DNA of 64,000 bases from Morchella semilibera. Taxonomy: Eukaryota; Ascomycota; Pezizomycetes; Pezizales; Morchellaceae. The stretch's first letter is position 1; every line of letters starts with the position of its first letter. The stretch spans positions 1 to 64,000 of the forward strand of contig CM018607.1 in the NCBI GenBank assembly GCA_009192285.1, read 5' to 3'. The notes under the pieces are model-generated. The model saw only the letters and a list, made by a program, of their open reading frames with translations. It ran no database searches and was not told where the DNA came from. Below are positions 23,301 through 34,380 of this stretch, in pieces. Both the position numbers and the translations under genes were made by a program.

Positions 23301-24862
23301 CCCACTGGTTCCTCTTTCGGTACTCATATCCCCGCAGCTCGACCTGGAGGAGCCGGTGCTCATTGCTCCCCGTCACAAGGCTCGCCAGCTCGGCCTCTGC
23401 ATCACGAATGGCAGCGTCCAGGTCCGCTATATCCCCAAATGTGCGAAAGCGCTGGTCAAGCAGTTGCCTGAGCAAATCTCCCTTCCTGTACTCCACCCCA
23501 GCACTTGCCTTCGACGCCAGATGCCGGCCATCTTTACACTTCTCTATCGCCGTGTCAATGTCCCCCCGTCCACCTTCCAGTTCAAACCGCTCCCCCAATA
23601 GCCCACGCAGTGTGCAGAAGGAGCTTATAACGTATGCGTGGCACCCCTCCCAAAGGGTCCGTAGTGGTCAGGGCCGTGGTGTACTGGAGGGCAGTGTGCA
23701 GGTCGTCCTCACATCTCAACCGAGTGTACCGCTCTCTGTGCAATCTGGACAGGTCCCACTGATATGATGTGATCGTGGCGAGGTCGCTGCTGGGGGTGGA
23801 GTCCTTCATAAGGGTTATCAGCTCAATCGCTGTGGTGAGGTCCTTGAGGCCCTTGCTTAGTGGGTAGCGATTTTTGAGGAGTGTGCTGAGAACATAGCGG
23901 GCCATAGCCTCGGTGCTCTTATTTCTCATCAGCGAGCGCCTCCTCCGCATAGAAGATACCCATGTCGAGGTCTATGGGGGACCTGCGGAGGCCGTAGCGC
24001 TGGCTGTGATAGATTGCTAGATCAATTCTGAGACTATCGCAGAGCGGATCCGTATCCTCCACCTTCTCCTCCTTCTCCTCCTTCTCCTCCTTCTCCTCCT
24101 TCTCCTCCTTCTCCTCCTTCTCCTCCTTCTCCTCCTCCTCCCCTTCTTCCTCTTTCTCCCCTCCTTCTCCTCTTTCTCCTCATTTTCCTCCTCTTCGGCG
24201 ATGATCACCGGCCTCCCGGCTACGCCTTTGCCCTTGTGTACCCCAATAGCTCCTAACACCTCACGGCGACTCTTTGCTGGCTTCTTTTTTCAAATTGAGC
24301 GCCGCGCCAGCAATCCTGATCGCGAGGTTAAGGTCCTGCTCGGTATCTACCTCTTTACCCAGCGCCGTGCCGGCATACCAGTTCCAGCACTGATGGTGGA
24401 GGAAAGCCAGCTTCTGTAGTCTTCCCCTATAGCCGGGATCATCTGGGGCTGTGTACCGCAGCGCTAGATACCCGTGGTCGATAGCAAGAAAGAGGAGTTC
24501 TGGGGCCCTAGCGCCTTTCATACAGGAGAGAGTAGTGTAGCTATCCGATAGCCTTCTTTCAAGAGCGGGGGGCAGTGGTGCGGCTGCAGGCGCTTTGAGC
24601 TGGGCTATGGCCTGAATGAGGACGTATGGGCTCTTGGTGTTACGGAACTGCTCGAGGAGCAGCCGAGCGTAGTGATGGTAGGCGGAGGGGGTAAAGAGGA
24701 GTGACCCTCGGATTGGTTAAAGGCGGCGATTGCTAGTGCCAGGGCAGCTCGGAACGTGCTGGGTTCGCGGGTCAAGAGGGCTTTGGCGGTGAGTGAGTTG
24801 CTGGCAACGAGTAGGGGATGGCTCATGCCTACGGGGCCCGATAGGCAAGCCTTAATATCCAT
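20322..24862 (-). pseudogene. TPR-CHAT protein gene, frame broken at seven points
   Basis: Transcribed right to left, about 1.5 thousand codons. Order: an N-terminal helical part (from the ATG at 24862); a Glu/Lys run from a GGAGGAGAA repeat (about 24057-24160); a long tetratricopeptide-type helical-repeat region (23950-21772, with AIELSA..., AIAACTMAGA and similar helices); a linker (LEFGRGVMLGYI, PELAGRFEGLR); and a C-terminal CHAT domain (21461-20322). The CHAT domain has the caspase-like dyad: His in FACHG (residue 240 of the last open frame) and Cys in LSACKTA (residue 287). Such proteins are putative cysteine proteases with a TPR sensor. Frameshifts lie near 24687-24691 (G5), 24285-24290 (T6), 24158-24161 (C4), 23932-23934 (T3), about 23610, 21774-21775 (A2) and 21521-21524 (C4). 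No substitution-type stop is seen. True pseudogene or assembly errors cannot be separated here. Confidence 0.85.
24057..24145. repeat. TTCTCCTCC nine-base microsatellite inside the TPR-CHAT gene
   Basis: Nine or more tandem units. On the coding (minus) strand, in the frame of the flanking exonic sequence, they encode Glu-Glu-Lys repeats. An alternative frame gives a long poly-arginine frame (24017-24259), which is spurious. Confidence 0.9.
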
Positions 24863-25456
24863 GGCGAGCGTGAATGGGTGGGTATCTGTTCAGTTGGGTT
24901 TGGATGGAATCACTGACATTGCGGGGTATGTGAGTATATATATATGTGCGGGGGGGGGGGGGGGAAGATCAAGGGAACGGTTTCTAGAGAGGGAGGTTTT
25001 CTCTACACCACCATTAGAGTCTTTTAGCCATCAACGAACAAAAAATTATTTATTCCCCAAGACTTCCAAGACATGCAAGTTGGATGCAAGTAGGATGTGA
25101 TATAATATTTTCAAGTACAGGACTTAAACATATGCATGGAGATATATTCAATCCTCATGCCTATGATTTCCTTCTCAGAGTACTTGTGAGTGCCTATGCG
25201 GGCCAGGGGGCAAACGCATGCAGCATGGTCTTGGGAATTAATAACTTTTTGTTTGTTGCCTTTTTACACCCGTGGCTAAAAGTCTCTATTACCAGGGCCT
25301 CCAGAAACCTATTACTCACAGTGGGAGCCTTCTCTAGGGTGCACAGTCGGAAAGGTGGGGTGTCGATACCCCATATGGCCCCTACGGGTGCTATTCAACC
25401 AATAGAAATGTTTCTCATGACTGGGGTCCACGGGGTATCCCTTAGTCTGTCAGTAA
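24863..25456. other. Upstream region of the TPR-CHAT gene
   Basis: Holds a G14 tract at 24950-24963 and no supported gene. It is the likely promoter region for the minus-strand TPR-CHAT gene. Confidence 0.4.
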
Positions 25457-25580
25457 AATGCTGACCCCCAAGAAGAAGTAAATTTTGTGTGGCTTTACTA
25501 ACAGATCCCGTTATCTCCCTTATCAAATAATAGATCTTCCATACCAATTTAATTCCTCTATTATAGGCTGGGTCAGCATT
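25457..25580. repeat. 124 bp MITE with AATGCTGACCC ends
   Basis: Perfect 11 bp inverted termini AATGCTGACCC / GGGTCAGCATT. The same sequence occurs in the ends of the piggyBac element at 11.5-14.5 kb. Interior sequence (TAATAGATCT, TTAATTCCTCTATT) recurs at 33660-33720 and, more diverged, at 8327-8395 and 61266-61382. Confidence 0.85.
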
Positions 25581-25968
25581 GGATAAATGGATACCTCAAG
25601 CAGCCAACCTAACCTTCATTTCCCGCTTCTTTGTTATGTTTGCTAATAAGCACAACTTGTATGCGCATTGCGCACCCCTTATCTCGCTGCAGTAGGCACT
25701 TTCATGTGGCTTCAGGCAACCGCGATCAGGCAACCACCCTACCCCAGGACCCACGAACCTGTGTGTTGTTATATACAGGTACATCGCGCTACCTCTTCTT
25801 TTCCAGGGCAGCAAAAAAATACACACTCCAAAGTACATCTTTCCTCCTCGTACCTGACCCGTCACACATTTTATCACGTCTCCCGGAAATATATTACAGT
25901 CCTAAGACAAGAATTGGAGATCGTCTTAGCAACGTTCTACAGATTTTCCTCGCACACAAGCCTCAACG

Positions 25969-26953
25969 ATGGGGACAACAGAACAGGATTCCAGCGACCC
26001 GAGGGCAAGTGCTTCATCATCAGGTAGGCTCCAAAAAACATTGCCTGAGAACTGGATATTCTTTCCTTATATCAATATATAGACACGGGATCGTTGACAA
26101 GTATTCCACAGAGCAACAAACCCGTTTGCCGCCGGCAGTATTCATGTTGATGGGAAAGACCGGCTCAGGTAAGAGCAGCTTCATCAAGTTGCTCGGTGGA
26201 AGGCTAGGGATCCAAGGACTGGTAACGAACCAGATGTAGATGGTGGCACTAGCTCAGGTACCTCAACATACTCCAATATGCTTCACAGTCTGCTAATCAC
26301 CCGTTAATTAGCCACTTTGAAGGTCGCACCATACGATTGCATTCTCAATGGTAGATGTGTTACACTCATTGACACCCCCTGCTTCGATGATGATGTGCGG
26401 GCCGCGAGGCAACATCGCTATACTGTTAGATATTGCGTCGGACCTCTTGCGTCTAGCTATTAGCGGTGGCAGCCCGCTCCAAGGCATCATTTTCCTTCAC
26501 GACATCAGTGAGACACGTTTCTCCGGAAGCCAAATGAAAACCCTCTCAATTCTTAAACAGATATGCGGCGCAAAAGCAATGGGGAACGTCATTATAGGTA
26601 CCACAATGTGGTTACCCGACAACAAAAAGAAGTTCAACCAGCAAAAAGCGAGGGAAGCCGAGATTTTGGAAAGGCATTGGGACGGCATTCATTCCACAGT
26701 AAGGTTATTTGAAGACGACTTTGATGCGGCGGCTAGCATCGTTACTAGGCTATTATCTGTTCCTCGTGTTAACCTCCTTGTCCAAGATGAGATGTGTCCA
26801 AACGGGATAGTATGCCTAGGTGAGACTACTGTCGGCAAAACCGTTTTGGCCGACGGCAGTGATGAGAGTGACAGATTGAGGCGGCAAGGAAATGTGAAGG
26901 AGGCTGGAGCTCTGGATATTTTACTGAATAAACTAAAAACCCTGCAGATATGA
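25969..26953 (+). pseudogene. Fungal P-loop GTPase (AIG1/septin-like fold), frame-disrupted
   Basis: Walker A / G1 motif GKTGSGKS at 26152-26175. A 54 nt intron (26258-26311, GT...CTAAT...AG) fits the frame of the following exon, which gives TLIDTPCFDDD, the G3 motif, with Cys in place of the usual Gly of DTPG. A long exon follows with GIIFLHDISETRFSGS, ILKQICG and NVIIGTTMW, the order seen in the large fungal family of uncharacterised GTPases. Two one-base frameshifts of opposite sign are needed: a missing base near 26199 (after LLGG) and an extra base near 26400 (after DDDVRAA). The 5' part is uncertain: ATG at 25969 and a possible 59 nt intron at 26024-26082 do not join cleanly to the P-loop frame. 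These proteins are presumed to bind GTP; their role in fungi is unknown. Family call firm, gene model weak. Confidence 0.75.
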
Positions 26954-27591
26954 CCTTTGCAGGGAAACTTGGATTAGCTATTGCTGCTCCCATCGTGCTA
27001 GCTCCAGCCGCTCTTCTTTCCGCACCTGTAGGAGTCATTTACGCATTGGTTCATGGTGCAAATCATTTGTCTGGTAACAGCCAATAGAGGCAGTTCACGA
27101 GTGCTACATGTATTCTTAGTTTTTGTTGCAAAATTAATTTCGTCAACTCTACACTATAAACAAGCATTTGTGCATGTGTTAGAACGTTTGAGCAGGACAA
27201 AATGCTAGATATGTATCTCTACAGCTAGAAAGCACTAGGTATTAAGCTACGCTGGGAGCAAACCTGAACAAGCTTTCTGGTTTGTTCCCTTTCCCGGAAG
27301 CTCAGAATCTTCCATTCCTTTTCCTCGCAAAGATATTTCTGATAAGCGTTTCCAACGTAGCATGAGGGAATGTGGGCTGAGGTCCTGAATAACTTCAACT
27401 AGGAGCGGTCGCCGATCATTGCAAGTAAGTCGTCAACAACAATCCCGCGGTGAGGAGTATCGAAGAATACAATTCCTTGGATATTATTGGCAGGGGGTCC
27501 GCCTTTTGTTTGCTTCTCTTTAGCGTTGGCGATAGCCTAATCAAAAATGCTCAGGGCGAAGTCCCAATAACGTGGGGTGAGTGCCATCGTA
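26954..27591. other. Spacer
   Basis: A short hydrophobic stretch follows the GTPase frame after 26953 (LGLAIAAPIVLAPAALLSAPVGVIYAL when read on from 26966) and could be a displaced C-terminal membrane segment of that gene. Otherwise nothing recognised. Confidence 0.4.
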
Positions 27592-27836
27592 CAGCCGTGT
27601 CCCATAACTTTCCGGATGTCGCGCGCATATATGGCAACCAACGAACGAAGCAAGAAAAGAGTATATAGAGCTAGATAATAAATATCATGAAGGGTTACAA
27701 TAGTTCTCCTCCTATCCTCACTCCTATAACTTTTAATTCTAGGATTTGTTGTCATCGTGGGGTTGCGGGGTCATGGTTCGTGGTTCGTGGTTCGTTGCAT
27801 GCAGCGCGACATCCGGAAAATTATGGGACACGACTG
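27592..27836. repeat. MITE with CAG...CTG ends, about 32 bp arms
   Basis: Arms 27592-27623 and 27805-27836 are near-perfect reverse complements (CAGCCGTGTCCCATAA...). TA flanks both ends, the pattern of Tc1/mariner/pogo-type elements. 245 bp, non-coding. Confidence 0.9.
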
Positions 27837-29370
27837 TACATGAGTAATCACGATGCTACCGACCGATCAATATAATTGATATGCCCCTCTCCTGAGAAAT
27901 GAGTTTGATGTGTGATTTATGTGTATGGGGAGCCACCTCATTGGTATTTCTTGTCTTCTCCAGCTCCTCCAGAAACGTATCAGCATAGTCTTGATCCTGC
28001 TTCCTCGATTACTGCTGAAGATTAGAATCGTAACCATACGCCATAGTTCTACATTGTGGAAGTCGTTTCGAGAGAAAGTGAGGAAGCCACATTCTTTTGT
28101 TCCCGTCATGACCATTTAATCCACATACTGCGACAATACTATATAATTATCATATTAGCTGATATTGTGGCGTATATATGGGGGAAGGGGTCACGCGCTT
28201 TGCTGCTATCTGCCCGGCGGTAGGATAGAGCTGTGTATGTCCAAAGAAATCTCCATGCACGGTAATTACATCTCCTGAGCGAGTTAACCGCAAGGAGCAA
28301 GCGCCGTTGGTTCCAAGTCTCTGTAGTTGATCTGGCGGCTGTGGTTTAAATTGTATTAAAGCCATTTGAATCTTGGTGCACGTGCTATAGCCTGGCAGAA
28401 AGTCTCAGGTGAAACAGTTGTGGTAATACCCTGTCCTCGGATGTGGCCTCTTCATACTGACGTTCTTATTCTTTATCCCCTGGACTTGGAGGGGAAAAGC
28501 GCTCGCCACCTCGATTTGCGTTACTTTCCGGTCGGGTAAGGTTTTTGGGCGCTGGCCGTGACGGTGACCGTTCTTCGACGTCTTGGGTCCGCGCTGGCCT
28601 GAGGATTGTCAATAGGACAAGAGGGTCGGGGGCCATAGGCTGTCTCGCCCAGCCAGAGAGGCTGGAGCAAGAGTTACTCCTGCGAGGGTATGCCCGACGC
28701 TCCCTAAGGCGAGTTCGGGGCCTGGAGGGGAGCTCCGACCCCGCGACCCCGCGACCCCGCCACCCCAGACCCGTAACCTTGCGACCCCGCTGAATTAAAT
28801 TACATGAGATGCTACCGGGGCAGTTGAATGCCAGCGCTGGACTTTCGGAATTGAAACTCCGATGTTTTTCTACGCAGAGAACCTATTCATGAATTTGTAG
28901 GTTGTTATTCGGTGAGGTTTTATAACTCAGAGTTAGAGAGAGCTACCTGCATTCCAGTAGAGAGATCCCCACACCCCCGCGGCCACTCCAGTGTGGGTGG
29001 GTAGGTGATTTTCCTATGGCCACCGCCTACACTTGCCATGTTTTCCGCGTAGCTATGCCACCTCTAGTGCCACTGTATATACGCCCAAAATCATGTGACA
29101 GAAGCGTGATTGGTAAAGGCATTGGTAAAGTCCTTAGTAAAGGTTGTCTGCAAAGTCGTCCGGTTTAACTTAAAACGACTTGCCTCTGCCAAAACGTTGG
29201 CATTACCCACGTAAATCCAGGCTCGAGGGCGGCTTTATCGATTACTTTACCCAATATTTTCGGTACACATTTCCACCCCCAGATTATGTACGTTCTTAAG
29301 GAGGGGCAGTAAGAAAAAGGGAATATCAGTCTTAGCGACGCAAACAAAAAATCATATGAGGTTTTAAACC
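27837..29370. other. Gene-poor stretch
   Basis: No supported gene. A CGACCCCG-type minisatellite lies at 28736-28790. The minus-strand frame 29165-29527 overlaps hAT remnants and is a shadow. Confidence 0.4.
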
Positions 29371-29848
29371 TACTGGAAAAAGTTTGGAGACATATCAGCA
29401 TCTCAAATTGCGATGATCCTCGATCCACGGTTTCACCTCGACACATTTCAAAATGTCGATTGGGAGAAAGAATGGATGAGCAGGGGAAGAAGGATGCTTG
29501 AGGGAGTTTATAACCTTTATTACCCACCAGTTGTTAACCTTCAGATGGAGGAGCCAGATTCAGAAACGATAACCTCCTTGAGCTGTAATGTTCACCCATT
29601 TGATGAATTGATATTTGCAATTACTTAGTGGAAACTTAATTCAAGTCAGATACTCAGTATGGATGGCTAGAGATTACCTTTGCATCTGCAATAAGTGTTC
29701 ATCTGAGCAGTTCTTCTCTTGTGCTGGAGATATAGTCACTGGTAGAAATATTGACTACTCGATTGCATTACCCTATCTTCACCTTATTACATACAGGTCG
29801 CGCCTCTTGCTGTGCAATAGGTTGACATCTACCTGGACCTGCCTATGA
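29371..29848 (+). pseudogene. hAT-family transposase C-terminal remnant
   Basis: Frame one (29371-29637) gives YWKKFGDISASQIAMILDPR, followed by FHLDTFQ...WEKEWMSRGRRMLE, typical of the region before the hAT dimerisation domain. After one frameshift, a second frame gives MARDYLCICNKCSSEQFFSC followed by AGDIVT, the core of the hAT dimerisation motif (usually MARDYL...S..SER.FS.AGDIV). The catalytic N-terminal part is absent. Shared motif order makes the family call strong; the gene is dead. Confidence 0.85.
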
Positions 29849-30156
29849 AAGCCTCTGGCACAAGGGTGCGTTGAACCATTGATTTTCCTAGTAAAGTTTT
29901 CATGATGATATAGTTCTAGCTCCCCCGCTTTGGTCGTAATCGTGCTCCCATAAATACTTGATGCTGCGAAGAAAGGAAAAAAAGGAAAAAACGACAAGAG
30001 GTACATAGCTTAATTAGCACGCGAGCTGCCATAACCTAAGGCTTAGATTGACTGAATAATTAGCACGCGAGTGATATTCTATGACGCCTCAAACTCCAGC
30101 GCGAAACCTAGCCCACCCCTGAGCGCTTAAGTAAGCGCTGATTCTCAGGCCGCCAA
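29849..30156. other. Spacer
   Basis: Contains ATTAGCACGCGAG twice (30014 and 30059) and one GAGTGATA...CATGACGCCTCAAAC-type motif at 30068, shared with 9907. Confidence 0.5.
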
Positions 30157-30300
30157 TATACCGCAAAATCTCAGTTTATACATACAGTTGCCAAGAGCGG
30201 TGTTGGCTGTAAAGGGCTCCGATCCCTTCCTTTAAGGGGTGATATTTTTCAGCTCCTCTGCCTTGGCAACCGTCCGTATAAACTGAGATTTTGCGGTATA
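30157..30300. repeat. 144 bp foldback MITE, about 39 bp arms
   Basis: Arms 30157-30195 and 30262-30300 are near-perfect reverse complements (start TATACCGCAAAATCTCAG). TATA at both ends makes the TA duplication indistinguishable from the arm. Confidence 0.9.
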
Positions 30301-30344
30301 TCAACCGGCAAATATTGGAAGGCCAATGCATTGATATGTATAGG

Positions 30345-30405
30345 GGTAAGTGAGAAGAAGACACCTTTCACGCAACCTTGGCAGAGTGGTGTCTTCACTT
30401 ACACC
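30345..30405. repeat. Short hairpin
   Basis: GGTAAGTGAGAAGAAGACACC (one base over 20 split here as GGTAAGTGAG and AAGAAGACACC) at 30345-30365 pairs imperfectly with 30388-30405. Its GGTAAGTGAG core also occurs in the hairpin at 43497. Confidence 0.55.
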
Positions 30406-30522
30406 CGAGGTACTTAAGTGCTTCCCAGTTTCATTTCCCACCGGCCTCTCGGCGCATGATCCCTCAACCCCCTCTTGATCTTTTAAAATCTACCTTTCTC
30501 GAGCACATCTCCAATAGCTACT

Positions 30523-31763
30523 ATGTCCTTTAATGGCACTGGGTTCTTTAAGGGGAAACTCCCACCGCTTCTCTTTGCGGAGCGTCAGAGGCCTTCGTGG
30601 GAGATGGTATGTAGGACATAACGCCCCAAGTTCTCTCGCTGATTCATTCCGGAAAACAGCCATGCAGATTTCTACTCGGACTGTTTCAGGACCCCGGAGG
30701 ATATGGCATTCCCGAGGAATATCATCATGACTTAGATGTTGTCCAAACAACTTTCTTTCCCTCTCTGACGTATTTCACGCGTTTCCTGTCTTTGTTTTGA
30801 GCCTGTAAGCTAACTGTCTCTCCCTAGTGTGACAATAGTGGATATGCTAGTGAGCGCTTGGGTCTCGAAGTATGGTTCTCCGCCTATTCCCTCTCTAATG
30901 TACGGCCATTCGTTACTGACAATGAACCCCAGGAATGGCGACGAACGAAGGACAATGTCGAACTCCGTTCCATTCCAAGCACTACCTTATTTTCAGAGGC
31001 GTCAGGTGGGGGTAGGGCCTGCGGAGGTTACTGGAGTTTATCACCTCGAGGTCCGGTTCCATAATACCTATACCCTACTGTTTACCGCCATGGATGCTAT
31101 TGCGTATATATTTTCCATCGCCGATCCTCCGCTAGGCGTTGCACTTACACCAGACCTGTTTTTCCTGCCTCTGCTGCGCGGGTTCGCGCGATTTATCTAC
31201 TTTATGCACCCCAACCAAGACATGTGCCCGAAGGTGATGTGCATTGTCATGCTGAGAAGCGGTGACAAGATCCAATGGCTCCTAGGAGCCAGCCTCGGCA
31301 GGTTCAAAACCGATGATAGATGCTGGGACTCTCAATTGAAGTCCGGAGTTGCCGAGGCTCGGTGGATACAAATGTCAAAGCTACTGGGGTTAGATCCGAA
31401 GCTGCAAGCACCTGTCGCGAGGTCTCTGAGGGGGCAAGATTGGGGGAATTGTGCGGAGAGCTTGCCTTATGCTTGTTTTCTGAGGTTTGCTGCCTGGTTT
31501 GGTCTAGGGTAGTGGCGGATCATAGCTGATGTGCTTATAGGCGACTTGATTCCAGGCCGAGAATAGTGTGGAGCGCGGCAGTAAAGTTGGAGGGTAAGCG
31601 GCCGGTCCAGTTGGGGGGGTCGGTCGCGCTTGAGCGGGCGGAAGTAGTTACGATACCTCCGTGTCACAATTGTCAGAGGTTGCTGGAGTTAATGAATGTG
31701 GAGAATTACTCGAAATTCCATCCCTGCCAAACTTTTAGTATTTGGAGGGAAAGATATCTGTAG
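30523..31763 (+). CDS. Deaminase-like zinc-motif protein, four exons
   Basis: A model built by splicing: exons 30523-30606, 30660-30769, 30828-31508 and 31556-31763, with introns of 53, 58 and 47 nt. Introns 1 and 2 have GTATGT and GTATTT donors and CTGAT/CTAAC branch sites; intron 3 starts GTAGTG. The frame stays open through all junctions for 360 residues. Near the C-terminus the product has NCAES (Cys273-Ala274-Glu275) and, 53 residues later, PPCHNC (Cys328, Cys331). A C/H-A-E followed by PCxxC is the zinc and proton-shuttle signature of the cytidine-deaminase fold. The first 270 residues show no domain I recognise. It may act on nucleic acid or free nucleotides, or be a conflict-type effector; the substrate cannot be inferred. 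No signal peptide is seen. Alternative: a chance pair of motifs in an unrelated zinc protein. Confidence 0.6.
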
Positions 31764-33487
31764 TTTGCTAATAAAAACCTCTCTCTTTCCGTCCCTAGCA
31801 ATGATTCCAGCAGGATTCGGCCACCGTGGGGGTGGAGTTCTGATAGGTGCTTGCTATAGTTGAGCTTGAAACCCACTCAGCTTTGCCGTGGAGTCTAACT
31901 CATGGTGAACTTCAACCTAACATTGCGGACCTGAATTCGCGATGTAAATAGTATTAGTGCACATAACACGAAAAAGACAATAACTTCCTTGATTTGATCT
32001 CGTTTTATATCTAGTTGCTCTAGTCGATATGGGAATATGGGAATTTCAGGATTGACCGCCACCTCATGATCAGGAATATGAGATATATACCGCAAATTAA
32101 ATATTCCCCTTTTTTTGACCTAGGAAGGAATATTAGCCACAGAAGGACCAGGTTGAACCTTCAACACCGCAAATATCAAGAGTGGTCTTTTTGTTAGATT
32201 TTTAATTGGCTTTATCTGTACTCCGGACTCCCCTAACTACAAAGATAACAAAGTATAGTCAAACACCACCGTCAGCCGAAGACCAAACCACCCTACATTC
32301 GTTTTGAGATGATTATAGAGCTGGTTGGGGGCCAATACAGGCGATATTGTGTTTCACACCGGAGCCCAGATATCAGATCTTTTGTATACCGATTGGTAAA
32401 TATCATCATCCCTTTTCTATTATACGGCGTAATAGTGAAATCTTCCTGAAGATTCCTTCCGTATGGGAGTATTCCCCAAATATCCTCCTCTGCATATGGA
32501 CTTATAGACAGTATGAGACGCCTCCGCATGGCCGCCAGCGCCGGCAACACCGACAGCGCCGACAATGAGGGGGAGCGTTTTTCAAAACAACGCTACAAGA
32601 GATCTGTAAATAGCCTCGCCTATCTGTAATTACTGCTACGCTAATGGAGGGAGTGTGGTGTGGGCATGAGCGTTTGGTTCGGATTCTTGGTTATTGGGAT
32701 AGGGGTTTGGCTTCGCGAATAGCTACGCTGTAAGTGCCATTGCATCTCTTTTCGATATACAAGGCTTTTGTTTTGTTGTGTTTGTTCGTGCACTTGCAAG
32801 TAGAAGACGCCGCAGAGCCCCGCATCTTGAGCGGACGGCATGGCCACTGAGTTGGAAAGGAAGCTCAGTTTCGACGGTCCGCACCTGTCCTATGTCGCTG
32901 GCCTAAAGGAGGACTATGGTTGGGGACACCTTGAACCGGAGTGTCAAAGTTGCCGAACTTTGAGACTTAATGGCCCACCACAACACATTAAAATTAAAAC
33001 AGTTCTATAGGGTGATAGAAGGAGAGGTAAATAACACTGTAACAGAGCCCGATTAATCTTATGTGTTGTGGTTGTTGAGCTATTGAATTTCTAAAAGTTG
33101 GGTTTTTGGTGAGAAGGTGATTGAATGTCGCCATAAATTACCTTTCCAGGCCAACAAATACCCAATTGGTAAATACACTAATACATAGTTACCTAATTGG
33201 GAATTCACCATTGGTTCATGACTGGTATCTTGGCATAAATGTGCTATCTTGGCATTTTTAGGCGAAGATATACCAAGTAATTACTAGATTAGGAAGGTGA
33301 TCTTTAGCTGGGACTAATGTCGCACTCCTCTGTCTCTAGGTGTCCCTAACTATACGACGTTAAGTTTCTGTGCACACCCGGCCCGACACCAACCCCCACC
33401 CAACTAAAACATACCCGCAGCCTCAGTCGAGGAGCCCCGGCAGTGATCAAGTGTGACAGTGCAACGCAGGTCTGCATCGAGGGCTTA
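31764..33487. other. Gene-poor stretch
   Basis: The minus-strand frame 31895-32095 has one possible membrane segment (VIVFFVLCALILFTS); 32293-32565 (minus) is unassigned. No family recognised. Confidence 0.4.
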
Positions 33488-33588
33488 GTCAAAAGTTAGT
33501 CTAATAAAGACCTTATAAATCATACTTATATCATACATAAAAAGGCACGAAAAAAATCTGTAAGGTCTTTATTAGACTAACTTTTGAC
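33488..33588. repeat. 101 bp foldback MITE
   Basis: Arms starting GTCAAAAGTTAGTCTAATAA (33488 on) and their reverse complement ending at 33588, 28 bp or more, perfect, flanked by TA on both sides. Confidence 0.93.
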
Positions 33589-34204
33589 TAAGGCTGATAG
33601 GAATATCCGATCTAGCGTTAAAGTAACTCTATCGCTTCGCTTGGCAAAAAATGCTGAGAAACAGACCCTCTTGCCCCTCTTACCAAATAATAGATCTCCC
33701 ATACAAAGTTAATTCCTCTATTGACCACGACCACGCCAATTAACGGCTCTAGTGTACCGAGTGTTGAGGGTAAATACGAAGAATCTGATAAGAGAACCTT
33801 GCTGTCGGTATTTATGGTTAACCCCCGGTACAATTTATTCAACATGACCAACCGACCAACTCTGTGAAGAGCTGATTTGAGTCGACATGGGTTGAGGGAG
33901 GGGGCCTGGAGGAGGGGGGGGGGGGGCTGGTGTGCCAAGTCCTGCTATTTTGTACAGCTATGGCTGAAATTATTGTACTCTAGAGGCAGGGATCTAAGAT
34001 CAGCATAAAATGCGTCACTTGATGCATTTCCCATACTAGAATGGTGCATAAATGCATCGGTTGACTCGGATGCATAAACGTGTCGAGGCCTCTGTAATGT
34101 TGTCTATTGATGACTTTATTGACGACTTTATTGATTACTTCACTTGAACTTCTCAGTTTATTAGTATAGTTCTTAGTCCTAGTATATAAACTACTAGTAG
34201 TAGC
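33589..34204. other. Spacer with MITE fragment and G tract
   Basis: Bases 33647-33720 match the left part of the 124 bp MITE at 25457. A G14 tract lies at about 33914-33927. ATGCAT-rich repeats lie at 34008-34080. No gene. Confidence 0.5.
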
Positions 34205-34380
34205 TGTGACGGAGTAATCCGATGCAAAGTAGAAGATGACAATGATGATGCAGGAGAACTCGAGGAGTACAACCTATGCGATAAGGAGACCGACGAAGAC
34301 AAGAATAACGTCGGGCAGGCACAAGCACAGGCACCGGCGAATGCAAAGGAAAGAGCAAGGGTGCAGAGGCGCAGGGCAAA

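Noticed and set aside
24017-24259. Poly-arginine-rich open frame on the minus strand
   Set aside because: It is the wrong frame of the GGAGGAGAA microsatellite; the gene frame reads Glu-Glu-Lys and joins TPR-CHAT sequence on both sides.
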